Source: Bog-756 sp963776225 (GTDB lineage: Bacteria > Actinomycetota > Acidimicrobiia > Acidimicrobiales > RAAP-2). Taken from it: a stretch of 64,000 nt of DNA. The notes beneath the pieces were generated by a model. It had not been told where the DNA came from, searched no databases, and worked only from the letters and a program-made list of their open reading frames with translations. Shown piece after piece: positions 16,643 through 26,915 of the stretch (position 1 is its first letter; the number at the start of each line of letters is the position of its first letter). The position numbers and the translations under genes were made by a program. The stretch is taken from NCBI GenBank assembly GCA_963776225.1, contig CAVZLL010000004.1:558001-622000 (forward strand), read 5' to 3'.

Positions 16643-17031
16643 CTGCAGTTAGGAACTCACCCGGTGCTCCTGGGAAGCTATTGCTCGGAGGGAGGCGTTG
16701 TGGACGAACATCGAGTTTTGGGGTTGCCAGCTATCCGTCCGGCCACTGCTGGTTCTGCTCGTGCGGGTATGTGAGCGAAACGGTGTATCCGTCTCTGGAA
16801 GCCGCAAGGTCTGCGGGGAAGGAACATCGGCCTGCCGTAGCACCACCCTGTACCCCCTGACCGGGGGACATGGGAGAGGCGCTCAGCCGGGGTTGAGGAC
16901 GTGTCGCCACACTGAGGGACGGCCGTGAAACTGTCCGCAAGTCGGGTGGTCACATCCGAGGATCGGTGCTAGTACAGCATCGGAGAGGTGCAGGCGGAGC
17001 GTGGGGTATGTAAGCGGAGGATACTGAGGTC
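16643..17031. other. Spacer between IS110 remnant and RCC1-like gene
   Basis: 389 bp, probably containing the right end of the IS110 element. A 73-codon frame from a TTG at 16639 encodes a Cys/His cluster (GHCWFCSCGYVSETVYPSLE) that could be a remnant of a zinc-ribbon protein. It has no ribosome-binding site and overlaps the transposase stop, so I do not call it a gene. A GAGGT-like site lies just before the ATG at 17032. Confidence 0.4.
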
Positions 17032-19835
17032 ATGAAACGTGGATGCCGTCAGATTCCTCGTGCGATCGAAGTGGCCGTCATACTCGTTGTGGGACTCACG
17101 ACCGTGTTGGCAGTTGCTGTCAGTACGGCTGTAGGCAGCGCCACCGCGGTAGCACCTCTGGCATCCACTAGCCCTTTGACCGCAGCGCCAGCCGCGTCAG
17201 GCCTCACGTCTGTGAGCGCGGAAGTCTAATCGGCGTGCGGGATCGAGACCGACGGCACGATTTCCTGCTGGGGTGACAACACCTACGGCGAGTCCACTCT
17301 ACCCACCGGCACGTTCACCCAGGTGAGTGCGGGATACAATTCAGCGTGCGGAGTCGAGACCGACGCCACGGTTTCCTGCTGGGGTGAGAACGCCAACGGT
17401 CAGGCCAGCCCACCCATTGGCAGCTTCACCGAGGTAGGCGTCGGGACGGACTTCGCCTGCGGGATCGAGACCGACGGCAACCTGTCCTGCTGGGGCGACA
17501 ACGGTCTCGGTCAGTCCAGCCCGCCGCCCGGCACCTTCACCGAGTTGGGCGTCGGGACGGACTTCGCCTGCGGTGTTCAGACGAACGGCACGGTTACCTG
17601 CTGGGGAGACGACCGCAGTAGCCAGACTAATTCTCCCTCAGAGACCTTCACCCAGGTGAGCGCAGGGTACAACTCAGCCTGCGGTGTTCAGACGAACGGC
17701 ACGGTTACCTGCTGGGGAGACAACCTCAGCGGTGAGTCCAGTCCACCGGCTGGCACGTTCACCCAGGTGAGCGCAGGGACCATGTACGCCTGCGGCGTGC
17801 AGACTGACGGCACCGTGTCCTGCTGGGGCAACGACAACTTGGGTGAGTCCAGCCCACCTGCTGTCAACTTCACCCAGGTGAGTGCCGGGCCTTACTTCGC
17901 TTGCGGAGTCGAGACCATTGGCAACGTTGCCTGCTGGGGCTCGAACTTCGGCGGTGACACCAATTCGCCGTGGGTGAACTTCGGCCATCCCCAAGTGAGT
18001 GCCGGAGAAGACTTTTCTTGCGGTGTCGCAACGAATGGCACCCTGTCCTGCTGGGGCGACAACAGTCTCGGTCAGTCCAGCCCGCCCTCGGGCACCTTCA
18101 CCCAGGTCAGTGCTGGGGCCAGCTCCGCTGCGGTGTCGCAACGAATGGCACCCTGTCCTGCTGGGGCGACAACAGCCTCGGTCAGTCCAGCCCGCCCTCG
18201 GGCACCTTCACCCAGGTCAGTGCTGGGGCCAGCTCCGCCTGCGGTGTCGCAACGAATGGCACCCTGTCCTGCTGGGGCGACAACAGCCTCGGTCAGTCCA
18301 GCCCGCCCTCGGGCACCTTCACCCAGGTCAGTGCTGGGGCCAGCTCCGCCTGCGGGATCGAGACGGACGGAACACTCTCCTGCTGGGGCGACAACAGCCT
18401 CGGTCAGTCCAGCCCGCCCTCGGGCACCTTCACCCAGGTCAGTGCTGGGGGGCTGTTTGCCTGCGCGATCGAGACGGACGGCACAGTTTCCTGCTGGGGT
18501 GACAACACCGAAGGCGAGCTGAGTTCAGTGAGTCTCGTCACTCCAGTGAACCAGGGGCCGCTTACAATCACCTCAACCAACGGTTCACATCTCTTCCCGC
18601 TGGTCTTGACCGTCAGCGGTGGATCGAGCGATGGGACGGTCAATTATGTGGCCACCAACGGCACGGCAACGGGTTGCACGGTGAGCGCCACGGCTCCGTA
18701 CACGTTGTCTTCGAGCATTGCCGGAACGTGCAGCGTGACAGCAACCATGACCGGCAATCCCGCCTATCTCCCTGTCTCGTCACCGCCAGCGGTGGTCACC
18801 CTGTCCGCGCCGACCCTCGCCACTCAGCAGTACGTTGGGCCAGTCGGAACGAAAGTGACCGACATGCTGACCGGCTTCGAGGCGAACCAGTCGGTGACTC
18901 TGCATTGGGGCACCACCACTGGGACCGCGTTGGGGACGGTGACGACCAGCACCACCGGCTCGGCCACCAAAGTCGTCTACGTACCCTCGGCCGTTTTCGG
19001 CAACCACGCCATCTACGCCGTGGGGAGCGGGGGACCGACCGCCACCGCTGTGTTCAATGTCTTGGCCAGGCTCGTCCTTGCGCCGCCAATTGGGCCGGTT
19101 GGCGCGAGCGTGACGGCGATATTGACCGGCTTCGAGGCCAGCCAGTCGGTGACCCTGCATTGGCATACCACCACCGGGGCCGCGTTGGGGACGGTGACGA
19201 CCAGCACCACCGGCTCGGCCAGCAAAGTCATCCACGTACCCTCGGCCGCCCTCGGCAACTACCAGGATGTCTACGCCGTGGGCAGCGGAGGTCCGACCGC
19301 GCCGGCTCTGTTCAACGTCACGGCCCCGCTCGCTCTTACACCCGGCACTGGGCCGGTTGGTTCCAGCGTCACCGCCACGTTGACTGGGTTCAAGGCCAGC
19401 CAATCTGTGACCCTGCATTGGGGCAGCGCTACCGGGACCGCGTTGGGGACGGTGACGATCCGTCCCATCGGCTCGGCCAACAAACTGATCTACATACCCT
19501 CGGCCGCCCTCGGCAACCACGCCATCTACGCCGTGGGGAGCGGGGGACCGACTGTCACCGCCGTGTTCAACGTCACAGCCAAGGTTGCTCTTGCGCCCGC
19601 TGTTGGGCCGGTTGGTTCCAGCGTCACCGCCACGTTGACTGGGTTCAAGGCCAGCCAATCTGTGACCCTGCATTGGGGCAGCGCTACCGGGACCGCGTTG
19701 GGGACGGTGACGACCAGCACCACCGGCTCGGCCAGCAAAGTCATCCACGTACCCTCGGCCGCCCTCGGCAACCACGCCATCTACGCCGTGGGGAGCGGGG
19801 GACCGACTAACACCGCTGTATTCAAGATCACGTGA
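17032..19835 (+). pseudogene. Broken secreted RCC1-like repeat protein with Ig-like C-terminus
   Basis: The ATG at 17032 starts a signal peptide (VAVILVVGLTTVLAVAVSTAVGS) that reaches an in-frame TAA at 17227. The same frame then continues with RCC1-like repeats of about 37 residues (SACGVETDGTVSCWGDN-GQSSPP-GTFTQVSAG). The stop lies inside a repeat: SAEV-stop-SACG replaces the usual SAGYNSACG. A second break at 18128/18129 is one missing C (TCCGCTGCGG where later copies read TCCGCCTGCGG), shifting to another frame that runs to 19835. The C-terminal part has four Ig-like repeats of about 84 residues (GPVGSSVTATLTGF, SVTLHWGSATGTALGTVT). Repaired, it would be about 934 residues and exported. 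Probably an inactivated surface protein, unless one or both breaks are sequence errors. Confidence 0.8.
18019..18461 (+). repeat. Near-identical 111-bp tandem repeats
   Basis: Four head-to-tail copies encode one RCC1-like unit each: 18019-18128 (110 bp, one base short), 18129-18239, 18240-18350, and a diverged copy 18351-18461. The first three differ by only a base or two. This implies recent duplication or gene conversion, and the region is prone to slippage. The frame break of the gene sits exactly at the first junction. Confidence 0.9.
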
Positions 19836-20244
19836 AGCTCAGTCAGTCCAACGCGCCCGCGCGAGCCGTGGTGCAAGTTGCCACCGATTATCACTACCCG
19901 CCTGCTTTGATGAACGTGACGACAGCGATGAGCTGTGGGAGCCGCCTGGCGAACCACGTGCCTCCCGAGGTGGTATCTCGATCCAGTCGCAAACGGGCAC
20001 GGTGAGATGGGCTATCCCCCACGTGCCGGTCGGTGGCGGTTAGCACCCAGCAAGCGCAGGCCCCGCGATAGCGAGCCCCGAGCCGGCGATAGGGGCGCCC
20101 CCGGCGGGGAATCTTCAGATCGACTACACCCGCTCTGCCGTGATTGGTGCCGGGCTCTTGTGACTAACGGCACTGTCGCGGTTTCGGGCGGTATGTGAGG
20201 ATGGCGCGTCGGCTCGGTAAGTTTCCCAGAGAGGTGGGGCGGCG
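19836..20244. other. Intergenic region after the RCC1-like pseudogene
   Basis: 409 bp without a supported gene. A frame ending near 20196 contains ALVTNGTVAVSGG, faintly like the RCC1-type repeat and perhaps a decayed copy. GAGGTGGGG just before 20245 is the ribosome-binding site of the next gene. Confidence 0.4.
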
Positions 20245-21462
20245 ATGCATGTCATTTTCAATGATGCCCAGTTCGACTTCCAGATACTCCGGTTGCTCGG
20301 CTCGGCGGCCTCGGGTGACGCTGAGGTTGGTGAGGTCTTGTCGACCGCGAACCGCATCCGCGAGGGCGACTTCGAGAGTTGGACCGCCGAGTGGCTGAAG
20401 ACCGCTCAGCGAGTGAAGGAGATTGCCGAGACAAGTCAGGAAGGCGACCATATGGTCAGCGCCCGGGAGGCCTATTTCCGGGCTTCTAACTACTACCGCG
20501 CCGCGGAGTTCTACCTGCACGGCGACCCTAGCGACCCTCGCATCCTCGACCTCTCCCGCAGCGCGCGGGCCTGCTTCGGGCGGGCGCTTGGCCTGACTCC
20601 CCTGGGCGTCGAGCGTGTAGCCATCCCATACGAGGACACGTCGCTTCCCGGCTACTTCTACCGTGCAGATGAGGCCGGGGCGAGGGCTCCCACGCTTATC
20701 GTGCACACCGGGTATGACGGCACCCAGGAGGAACTCCGCGCCAACGCGATGGCCGCTACCGCCCGTGGCATCAACTGCCTCACATTCGAGGGGCCAGGGC
20801 AGGGTGAGGTGGTCCGCGAGCAGGGCCTCGGCTTCCGGCCGGACTGGGAGGCGGTGATCACGCCGGTCGTCGACTTCGTGCTGGGCCTCCCGACGATCGA
20901 TCCGGAGCGCGTTGCCCTCCTGGGCATCAGCTTCGGCGGCTACCTGGCTCCTCGGGCCGCGGCGTTCGAGCACCGGCTCGCGGCGTGCATCGCCAACGGG
21001 GGCGTCTTCGACTTCATGGCGAATCGGTTGCCGAGCGGCATGTCGCGCCAAGCCGCCATCGACGGGGTGCGGAGCGATCCCGGTGGGACCAACGAGATGA
21101 TGCGAGCGTTGATGGAGGCGAGCACTGACACCAGGTGGGGCATAGAGAATGGAATCTTTACGTTCAGGGCCTCTTCTCCGGCCGACTACTACCTCAAGGC
21201 TCTCGACTACACGCTGGCAGGGATCGCAGAGAAGATCACCTGCCCGACGCTCGTGATCGACTCCGAGGGCGACCTGTGGTACCAGGGGCAGGCGAGGCAG
21301 CTGTTCGACGCTCTCACTTGCGAGAAGAGCTTTCAGCTCTTCACGGTCGAGGAAGGCGCCGAGGACCATTGCCAGGTCGGTTCTCCGATACTGTCTGCGC
21401 AGCGGATGTTCGACTGGCTTCAGGAGACGTTCAGCCATGTGCCCTCTGCCAGCGGTGCCTGA
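20245..21462 (+). CDS. Alpha/beta hydrolase of the dihydropseudooxynicotine-hydrolase/FrsA type
   Basis: 405 residues from an ATG with a strong GAGGTGGGG site. An N-terminal helical cap domain (residues 1-115) is followed by the hydrolase domain with the nucleophile Ser229 in GISFGG, an acid at Asp343 (IDSEGD) and His375 (EDHCQVG). The oxyanion region reads HTGYDGTQEE. This layout matches C-C-bond or ester hydrolases of the 2,6-dihydropseudooxynicotine hydrolase family. The natural substrate is unknown. It stands alone after the mobile-element island and converges on the isomerase-type gene, with a hairpin between them. Confidence 0.85.
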   Translation: MHVIFNDAQFDFQILRLLGSAASGDAEVGEVLSTANRIREGDFESWTAEWLKTAQRVKEIAETSQEGDHMVSAREAYFRASNYYRAAEFYLHGDPSDPRILDLSRSARACFGRALGLTPLGVERVAIPYEDTSLPGYFYRADEAGARAPTLIVHTGYDGTQEELRANAMAATARGINCLTFEGPGQGEVVREQGLGFRPDWEAVITPVVDFVLGLPTIDPERVALLGISFGGYLAPRAAAFEHRLAACIANGGVFDFMANRLPSGMSRQAAIDGVRSDPGGTNEMMRALMEASTDTRWGIENGIFTFRASSPADYYLKALDYTLAGIAEKITCPTLVIDSEGDLWYQGQARQLFDALTCEKSFQLFTVEEGAEDHCQVGSPILSAQRMFDWLQETFSHVPSASGA

Positions 21463-21629
21463 ACGATAGGAATACACGCCCGGGCAGTTTTGTCAGCCCA
21501 GCGGAGGTGGTATCCCCGAGGTGCCGATCGAGGGCACCCTGACCCGACCTGCGTAACGAGCCTTGGAGCGCCAGATGCTGGGTTCACGTTCTATCTACCA
21601 AATCTCCGCATCAACTGATCGGTCTTCGA

Positions 21630-21665
21630 CTGGACGACCCGGTACTGCTGGACGACCCGGTACTG
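21630..21665 (+). repeat. Perfect 18-bp tandem duplication
   Basis: CTGGACGACCCGGTACTG occurs twice without a gap in the 346-bp convergent intergenic region 21463-21808. No gene is supported there; the repeat has no evident function. Confidence 0.85.
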
Positions 21666-21729
21666 CGCTTTCCCCGGTCGTCGCTCCGCGCCAGCCAGTG
21701 CACGGGTGGACGGGACCGTCTGGAGGGGA

Positions 21730-21755
21730 CCCCTGGCCTCCTTGGCCGCCAGGGG
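21730..21755. terminator. Hairpin between convergent genes
   Basis: CCCCTGGC (21730-21737) pairs perfectly with GCCAGGGG (21748-21755) across a 10-base loop. It lies between the stops of the hydrolase (21462) and the isomerase-type gene (21809), so it could stop transcription from both sides. There is no T-run, as is common in actinobacteria. Confidence 0.45.
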
Positions 21756-21808
21756 TGATCGGGCCGGATCGTGACCGGCACGCCGATCTCTCGTCCGGCC
21801 GCTGACGG

Positions 21809-22630
21809 TCAGATCGTGAACGCCAGGTTCTCGACCAGGTGACGGCCGAGGGCGGTGTCACCGGTGCAGACGACCTCTTTCTCGTGGTCCGTTCCCGGGT
21901 CGCGGCGGCCGCCGGTCAGGCGTAGGAACACCGTCCCCGAGACCTCGAGGCCGACCGTCGGGGGACCGTCGAGCTCGGGGACCACGTCGGCGCGGTCCCC
22001 GACCCGGACCAGGAAGGTCCGGGCACCGGGTCCGGTGAGGTCGATCCGGACCCGCGACCCCTCCGGCAACCGGGCGCGCCGGCCGACGATGTAGCCGAGG
22101 CCGGTGGCGACCTCATCGAGAGACGAGGCCAGGTCGTCGACCTCCTCGCGCGGGGCGATCCCGAGCGCGTAGCGGATGTCGTGCTCGTGCAGATAGCAGT
22201 CGAAGTGCCGGATCCGCATGAACCGCCCGTAGGTCTCGTCCCTCCCGGCTGGGGTCCAGCTGGGGGCGTCGAAGTCCGCCTGGGTCATCGCCTCGAGGGC
22301 GGAGAGCCGCCGGCCGGTGACGTCGGCGAACCGTGCCAGCATCTCCGGACCGGACCGGCCCCGCTGCGCCTCGACCCAGACCTCGTTCGCCTCGGCGATG
22401 GGATTGCGCAGTCCGGTGAGGTGGGAGACGTCCACCTGGGGTGCGGGCTCGCCGAGCAGCAGCGATTCCGTCCCGATCACGTGGCTGAGCACGTCCCGCA
22501 CGGTCCACCCCGGCAGGCAGGTGGGCGTGTCCCATTCGGCCGCGGTCAGCTGGGCGCAGAGGGTGCCGAGCGCCCCGAATTCGTTCGACAGCAGCACGAC
22601 GGTCCGCGTCTTGTCCACGATGGTCGGCAC
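21809..22630 (-). CDS. Mycothiol-dependent maleylpyruvate isomerase family protein
   Basis: 273 residues from the GTG at 22630. The N-terminal DinB-like four-helix metal domain has LPGWTVRDVLSHVIGTE (first His) and HFDCYLHEHDIRYALG (the H-x3-D pair), the usual zinc-site layout. The C-terminal domain (VTGTVFLRLTGGRRDPG-type end) matches the MDMPI C-terminal fold. Such proteins use mycothiol as cofactor for isomerisation or thiol transfer, which fits the Mca gene at 40617. The physiological substrate is unknown, and no gentisate or aromatic pathway lies nearby. It is divergent from the copper genes. Confidence 0.82.
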   Translation of the reverse strand: MPTIVDKTRTVVLLSNEFGALGTLCAQLTAAEWDTPTCLPGWTVRDVLSHVIGTESLLLGEPAPQVDVSHLTGLRNPIAEANEVWVEAQRGRSGPEMLARFADVTGRRLSALEAMTQADFDAPSWTPAGRDETYGRFMRIRHFDCYLHEHDIRYALGIAPREEVDDLASSLDEVATGLGYIVGRRARLPEGSRVRIDLTGPGARTFLVRVGDRADVVPELDGPPTVGLEVSGTVFLRLTGGRRDPGTDHEKEVVCTGDTALGRHLVENLAFTI

Positions 22631-22739
22631 CCGCCCACCGTAGTGCGGCTCCCGGTCCGGCGACCGGAGCGCCGGACCATCGTCTGCCCGCCCTGTGCCC
22701 GGCGCCCGCACAGCCGGCACCGGCAATTACGCTGGTGGG

Positions 22740-23003
22740 GTGACCACGCCGGAGCCTTCCCCGAGAACCGCCTCGGCGCCCGGCGGCCTCGCCACCGTCG
22801 AGCTCTCGGTCCGGGGCATGCACTGCGCCTCGTGCGTCGCCCTGGTGGAGCAGTCCCTCGCCGAGCAGGACGGGGTCGCCTCCGCCTCGGTCGACCTCGA
22901 CCGCGGGCGGGCGCTGATCGGATTCGACCCCCGGGTGGTCGGAGTCGACCGGCTCAGAGCCGCGGTCGCTGCGGTCGGGTACACCGCCGAGCCGGGCGGG
23001 TAG
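22740..23003 (+). CDS. HMA-domain copper chaperone-like protein
   Basis: 87 residues from the GTG at 22740. A single heavy-metal-associated domain with the copper-binding MHCASC loop, then SLAEQDGVASASVDLDRGRALIGFDP and the closing VGYTAEPGG. It probably carries Cu(I) to the ATPase encoded 43 bp downstream, whose own N-terminal domain is of the same type. Confidence 0.85.
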   Translation: MTTPEPSPRTASAPGGLATVELSVRGMHCASCVALVEQSLAEQDGVASASVDLDRGRALIGFDPRVVGVDRLRAAVAAVGYTAEPGG

Positions 23004-23045
23004 CGGTGGTCACGCCGGTGATCGGCACGGTGGGGTGACCCCGGC

Positions 23046-25729
23046 ATGGTGACCTCGCCTCCCCAGACGGCACCGGCTCCTGTGCAGGCCGCGCCCGGAT
23101 CCGCCACCGCCGAGCTCGAGCTCGGCGGCATGCACTGCGGCGCGTGCGCCACCCGCATCGAACGGTCGCTCAACCGCCTCCAGGGGGTTGCGAGCGCCTC
23201 GGTCAACCTCGCAACCGCGCGCGCCTTCGTCTCCTACGATCCCGGGCGGGCGGGACCGGACGACCTCTGCGCTGCGGTGGCGGCGGTCGGGTACGAAGCC
23301 GCTCCGGTGACCCACGGCGTGGCCCGGCCCGAGCCGGCCGACCCGGACCGCTGGGTTCTGCGGGCTGCGCTCTCCTGGCCCCTCGCCCTGGTGGCTCTCG
23401 CGGTCGCGCTGTTCGCCTCCGAATCCGCCGCCGCGGGCTGGACCGTCCTGCTGCTGGCGACGGCCGTCGAGTTCGTCGGGGGCTGGCCGTTCCTCCGCAA
23501 CAGTGCCCGGTTGCTCAGGCACGGTGCCACCAACATGGACACCCTCATCGCCCTGGGCACCCTGGCCGCGCTGGCGGTCACCGCGGTGGAGGCGATCGCA
23601 CTCGGCGGGCGCCACCTCCACCTCGGGGGAAGCGGTGCGTTCGCGGCCCGGCTGCACGGCGTCATGGCCCCGCTCATCGTGGCCATCCTGGCCACCGGAC
23701 GAGCCGTCGAGGCCAGGGTCCGCGAACGAGCCGCGCGTTCCCTCCATTCGTTGCTCTCCCTCCGGCCGCCGACGGCGCGCCTGGTCTCCGAGGCCGACCC
23801 CGAGGGTGAACTAGTGCCGCCCGAGAGCGTCCCGGTCGGCGCGCTCGTCCAGGTCCGTCCCGGCGAGGCGCTCCCCCTCGACGGGACGGTGGTCTCGGGG
23901 TGGTCGGCGGTCGACGAGTCGATGCTCACCGGCGAACCCCTGCCGGTGGACCGTGGACCGGGGGCCGCGGTCACCGGGGGGACCCGCAACGGCAGCGGAG
24001 TGCTCGTCGTCCGGGTCGGGTCGGTCGCCGCCGAGTCGGTCCTGGCACGTCTCCAACGGCTGGTCGAGGACGCCCAGCGGGACAAGGCACCCCTCCAGCG
24101 GATCGCCGACCGGATCAGCAGCGTGTTCGTCCCGGCCGTCCTGATCGGGGCGGCCCTCACCTTCCTCGCCTGGTGGGTGCTGGCCGGTGACCTCGGCCGA
24201 GCGGTGCTGGCCGCGCTCGCCCTGCTGCTGGTGGCGTGCCCCTGCGCAATGGGCCTGGCCGCGCCGGTCGCCATGATGGTCGGGTGCGGGCGTGCCTCCG
24301 CACTCGGGATCTTCGTGCGCGGCGGAGACGCCCTCGAGCGGCTGGCCAAGGTGGACCGGGTGGCCTTCGACAAGACCGGCACCCTCACCGAACGCCACGC
24401 CGTGGTCAGCGGGCTGGCCGCGCTGCCGGGATGGAACGAGCTCGACGCGCTCGGCCTCGCCGCCGCGGTCGAATCGACCAGCGACCATCCGATCGCCGCC
24501 GCGGTGCTCGACGAGGCCGCGCGTCGGGGGCGCGGGTGGCGGCCGCCACCGACGTCCTGGCGCTCCCGGGGATCGGGGTCAGCGGAACCGTCGACGGCCA
24601 CACGGTCACCGTCGAGAGGCTGGCAGGCTCACCTCTGCCCGACCAGCTCGAGGACGAGGTCGCGAACGCCCGCCGGCGGGGCGAGACGGTGGTGGTGGTC
24701 ACCCGTGACCGCGAGGCGGTCGCGGTGGTGTCGGTGGCCACCCCACTGCGACCCGAGGCACGGGCGACGGTCGCCCATCTGGCCACCATGGGCCTCCCCG
24801 CCTCGATCCTGAGCGGTGACAGCGCAGAGGCGGTGGGCTCGATCGCGTCGGCGCTCGGAATCGACGATGCACAGGGCGCGCTCGGTCCGGCCGGGAAGGT
24901 CGAGGCGCTCCAGCGGTTCCATGCGGTCTCGGAGCGGGTGGTGATGGTCGGCGACGGGGTGAACGACGCCCCCGCACTGGCCGCGGCCGACGTCGGCTGC
25001 GCCATCGGGAGCGGATCGGAGGCCGCGCTCGCCACCAGCGACGTGGCCCTACTCGGCAACGATCTGCAGGGGGTCCCGGCCGCCATCGGCATGGCCCGGT
25101 CGACCTACGCGGTCATCGTCCAGAACTTCGGGTGGGCCATGGGGTACAACGCGGCGGCGCTCCCACTGGCGGCGACCGGCCTCTTGGACCCGCTGGTGGC
25201 GGCGATCGCCATGGGACTCTCCAGCGTCCTGGTCGTCCTCAACAGCCTCCGCCTCTCCCGCCTGGGCCGCTCGGGCGCGTCGCAGGTGGGCTCGCCGCGG
25301 TCGGTCGGCTCCCGGTGGGGCGTCGCGGTCTCGGTCGCCCTCCCTGTCCTGCTGTTCGCGTCGCTCACCGTGGTCAGCCAGGTGCTGTCGCCCGCACGGG
25401 GACAGTCGCTCCTCCCGACGCTGCCCTCGATCACCACGATCTCCCTCCCCCGGGGTGCCTCGGTCGAGACCTACTTCGAACCCGGCGGGGTCGGGGTCAA
25501 CCAGCTCCACCTCATCTTCTCGGGCACGCCCTCCCAGGTGGCCTCGACCCACCCGCTGGTCACCGCCGCTCCGATGGGGGGTTCCCCGGAGCCCCTGCGC
25601 CAACTGACGGTCGGCCCGGGGCACTTCACCGAGATCCTGGTCCTCACGCCCGGTACCTGGCACTTCCGGGTGGTGACCCCGCTCGGACCGATCCGGGCGA
25701 CCGCCACCTTCGCCCACCGGGTGCCCTGA
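23046..25729 (+). pseudogene. Copper P-type ATPase with extra C-terminal domain, one frameshift
   Basis: From the ATG at 23046 the first frame encodes an HMA domain (Cys31, Cys34 in MHCGAC), membrane helices, the TGEP actuator loop, the CPC metal site (ACPCAMGLAAP), DKTGT with the phosphorylated Asp, and SDHPI. At the five-G run 24526-24530 the frame must shift by one base. The other frame then continues with the ATP-binding domain, GDGVNDAPAL and the last helices. One extra G would join both parts into about 895 residues. After the last helices come another membrane segment and about 110 residues resembling a CopC/YtkA-like extracellular beta domain (YFEPGGVGVNQLHLIFSG), an unusual fusion. 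Either a sequencing error in the homopolymer or a recent inactivation. Confidence 0.85.
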
Positions 25730-25756
25730 ACCCCAGCGTAGGGCTACTCTTCCGAC

Positions 25757-26887
25757 ATGCGTTCCCGTGCCTTCCGTGTCGGGCTCGCCGCGGTCCTCGT
25801 CGCGGTCGGCGTGACCGTCGGCCTGGTGGTCACCCACTCGGGAACCGGTGCCAGCGCCTCCACGCCGGCGGTGACCACCCTCACCATGCAGGGCTCCTAC
25901 TACACCCCCAAGGCCCCGACCGGCGGCACCGACGACTATCACTGCACGCTGGTCGACCCCCACGTCAGCCAGAACTCGTTCGTCGTCTCCTCGCACTTCT
26001 ACCCGAACAGCGTCGAGGTCCACCACGCCATCCTCTTCCTCATCCCGCCCAACCTGGCCAAGACGGCCCTGGCGGACGATTACGGAGGCAGGGGATGGAC
26101 CTGCTTCGGCGAGTCCGCTCTCCCCGGCACCGCATCGATCGACCAGATCTCCAACACCCCATGGCTCACCGCCTGGGCCCCCGGCGCCGGTGTGAGCGTG
26201 GTCCCGGCCGGAACCGGCGTGCCGTTCCCGGCCGGGAGCCTGGTCGTGATGCAGATCCACTACAACCTGCTGCGCGGCGACAAGCCGGTACGGGCCAAGT
26301 TGCAGCTGCACACGGTGCCCGCGACGACACCGTTGCAGCCTCTCTCGCTCGACCTGCGGCCGGCGCCGCCGGACGTCCCGTGCCCCGCCGCCGTGAGCGG
26401 ACCGCTCTGCAACCGTGGGGCCTCCCTCGCCGATCTCGGCCACCGGTTCGGACCCTGGGCGATCACCTTCGACAACATCATCGAGCAGGCCTGCGGTCGC
26501 GATCCGGTCAACCCGCCGGCAGGCGACACGACGTCGTGCACCTGGCCGGTGGAGGGCAGCCGGGTCATCGTCCGGCTCGGCGTCCACATGCACCTGACCG
26601 GGCGGAGCGCGACCATCGTGCTCGATCCCGGGACGCCGCAGGCCAAGACACTGCTGACCGTCCCCAACTTCAACTTCGACTTCCAGCGCACCTACACGCT
26701 CGCCCACCCGGTGACCACCCACCCGGGAGACACGATCGGCGTGACCTGCACCTACGACCCGACGCTGCGCCAGGAGCTCCCGCAGCTGCGCAAGCTCCCC
26801 CCACGCTTCGTCACCTGGGGAGACGGATCCTCCGACGAGATGTGCCTCGGTCTCGTCTGGACCGTGGCCTCCCCCTACAAGCCCTGA
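25757..26887 (+). CDS. Exported PHM-fold copper monooxygenase-like protein
   Basis: 376 residues starting 27 bp after the ATPase, so probably in its operon. It has an N-terminal signal or anchor (residues 7-27). The copper ligands of peptidylglycine hydroxylating / dopamine beta monooxygenases all have counterparts: His89-His90 (EVHHAILF) and His168 (MQIHYN) for one copper; His277-x-His279 (VHMHLTG) and Met362 (DEMCLG) for the other. Several Cys may form disulfides. The fold suggests an ascorbate-type copper monooxygenase or a copper-storage protein outside the membrane. Placement behind a copper ATPase suggests the pump supplies its metal. Confidence 0.8.
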   Translation: MRSRAFRVGLAAVLVAVGVTVGLVVTHSGTGASASTPAVTTLTMQGSYYTPKAPTGGTDDYHCTLVDPHVSQNSFVVSSHFYPNSVEVHHAILFLIPPNLAKTALADDYGGRGWTCFGESALPGTASIDQISNTPWLTAWAPGAGVSVVPAGTGVPFPAGSLVVMQIHYNLLRGDKPVRAKLQLHTVPATTPLQPLSLDLRPAPPDVPCPAAVSGPLCNRGASLADLGHRFGPWAITFDNIIEQACGRDPVNPPAGDTTSCTWPVEGSRVIVRLGVHMHLTGRSATIVLDPGTPQAKTLLTVPNFNFDFQRTYTLAHPVTTHPGDTIGVTCTYDPTLRQELPQLRKLPPRFVTWGDGSSDEMCLGLVWTVASPYKP

Positions 26888-26915
26888 CCGGCGCCGGCGT
26901 CCCGGGGCGTCCCCA

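Noticed and set aside
16639..16860. 73-codon frame with a Cys/His cluster
   Set aside because: TTG start overlapping the IS110 stop, no ribosome-binding site, and no known family; kept only as a note in the spacer entry.
18019..18461. Regular 111-bp repeats as a CRISPR array
   Set aside because: The units are head-to-tail without spacers and encode RCC1-like protein repeats.
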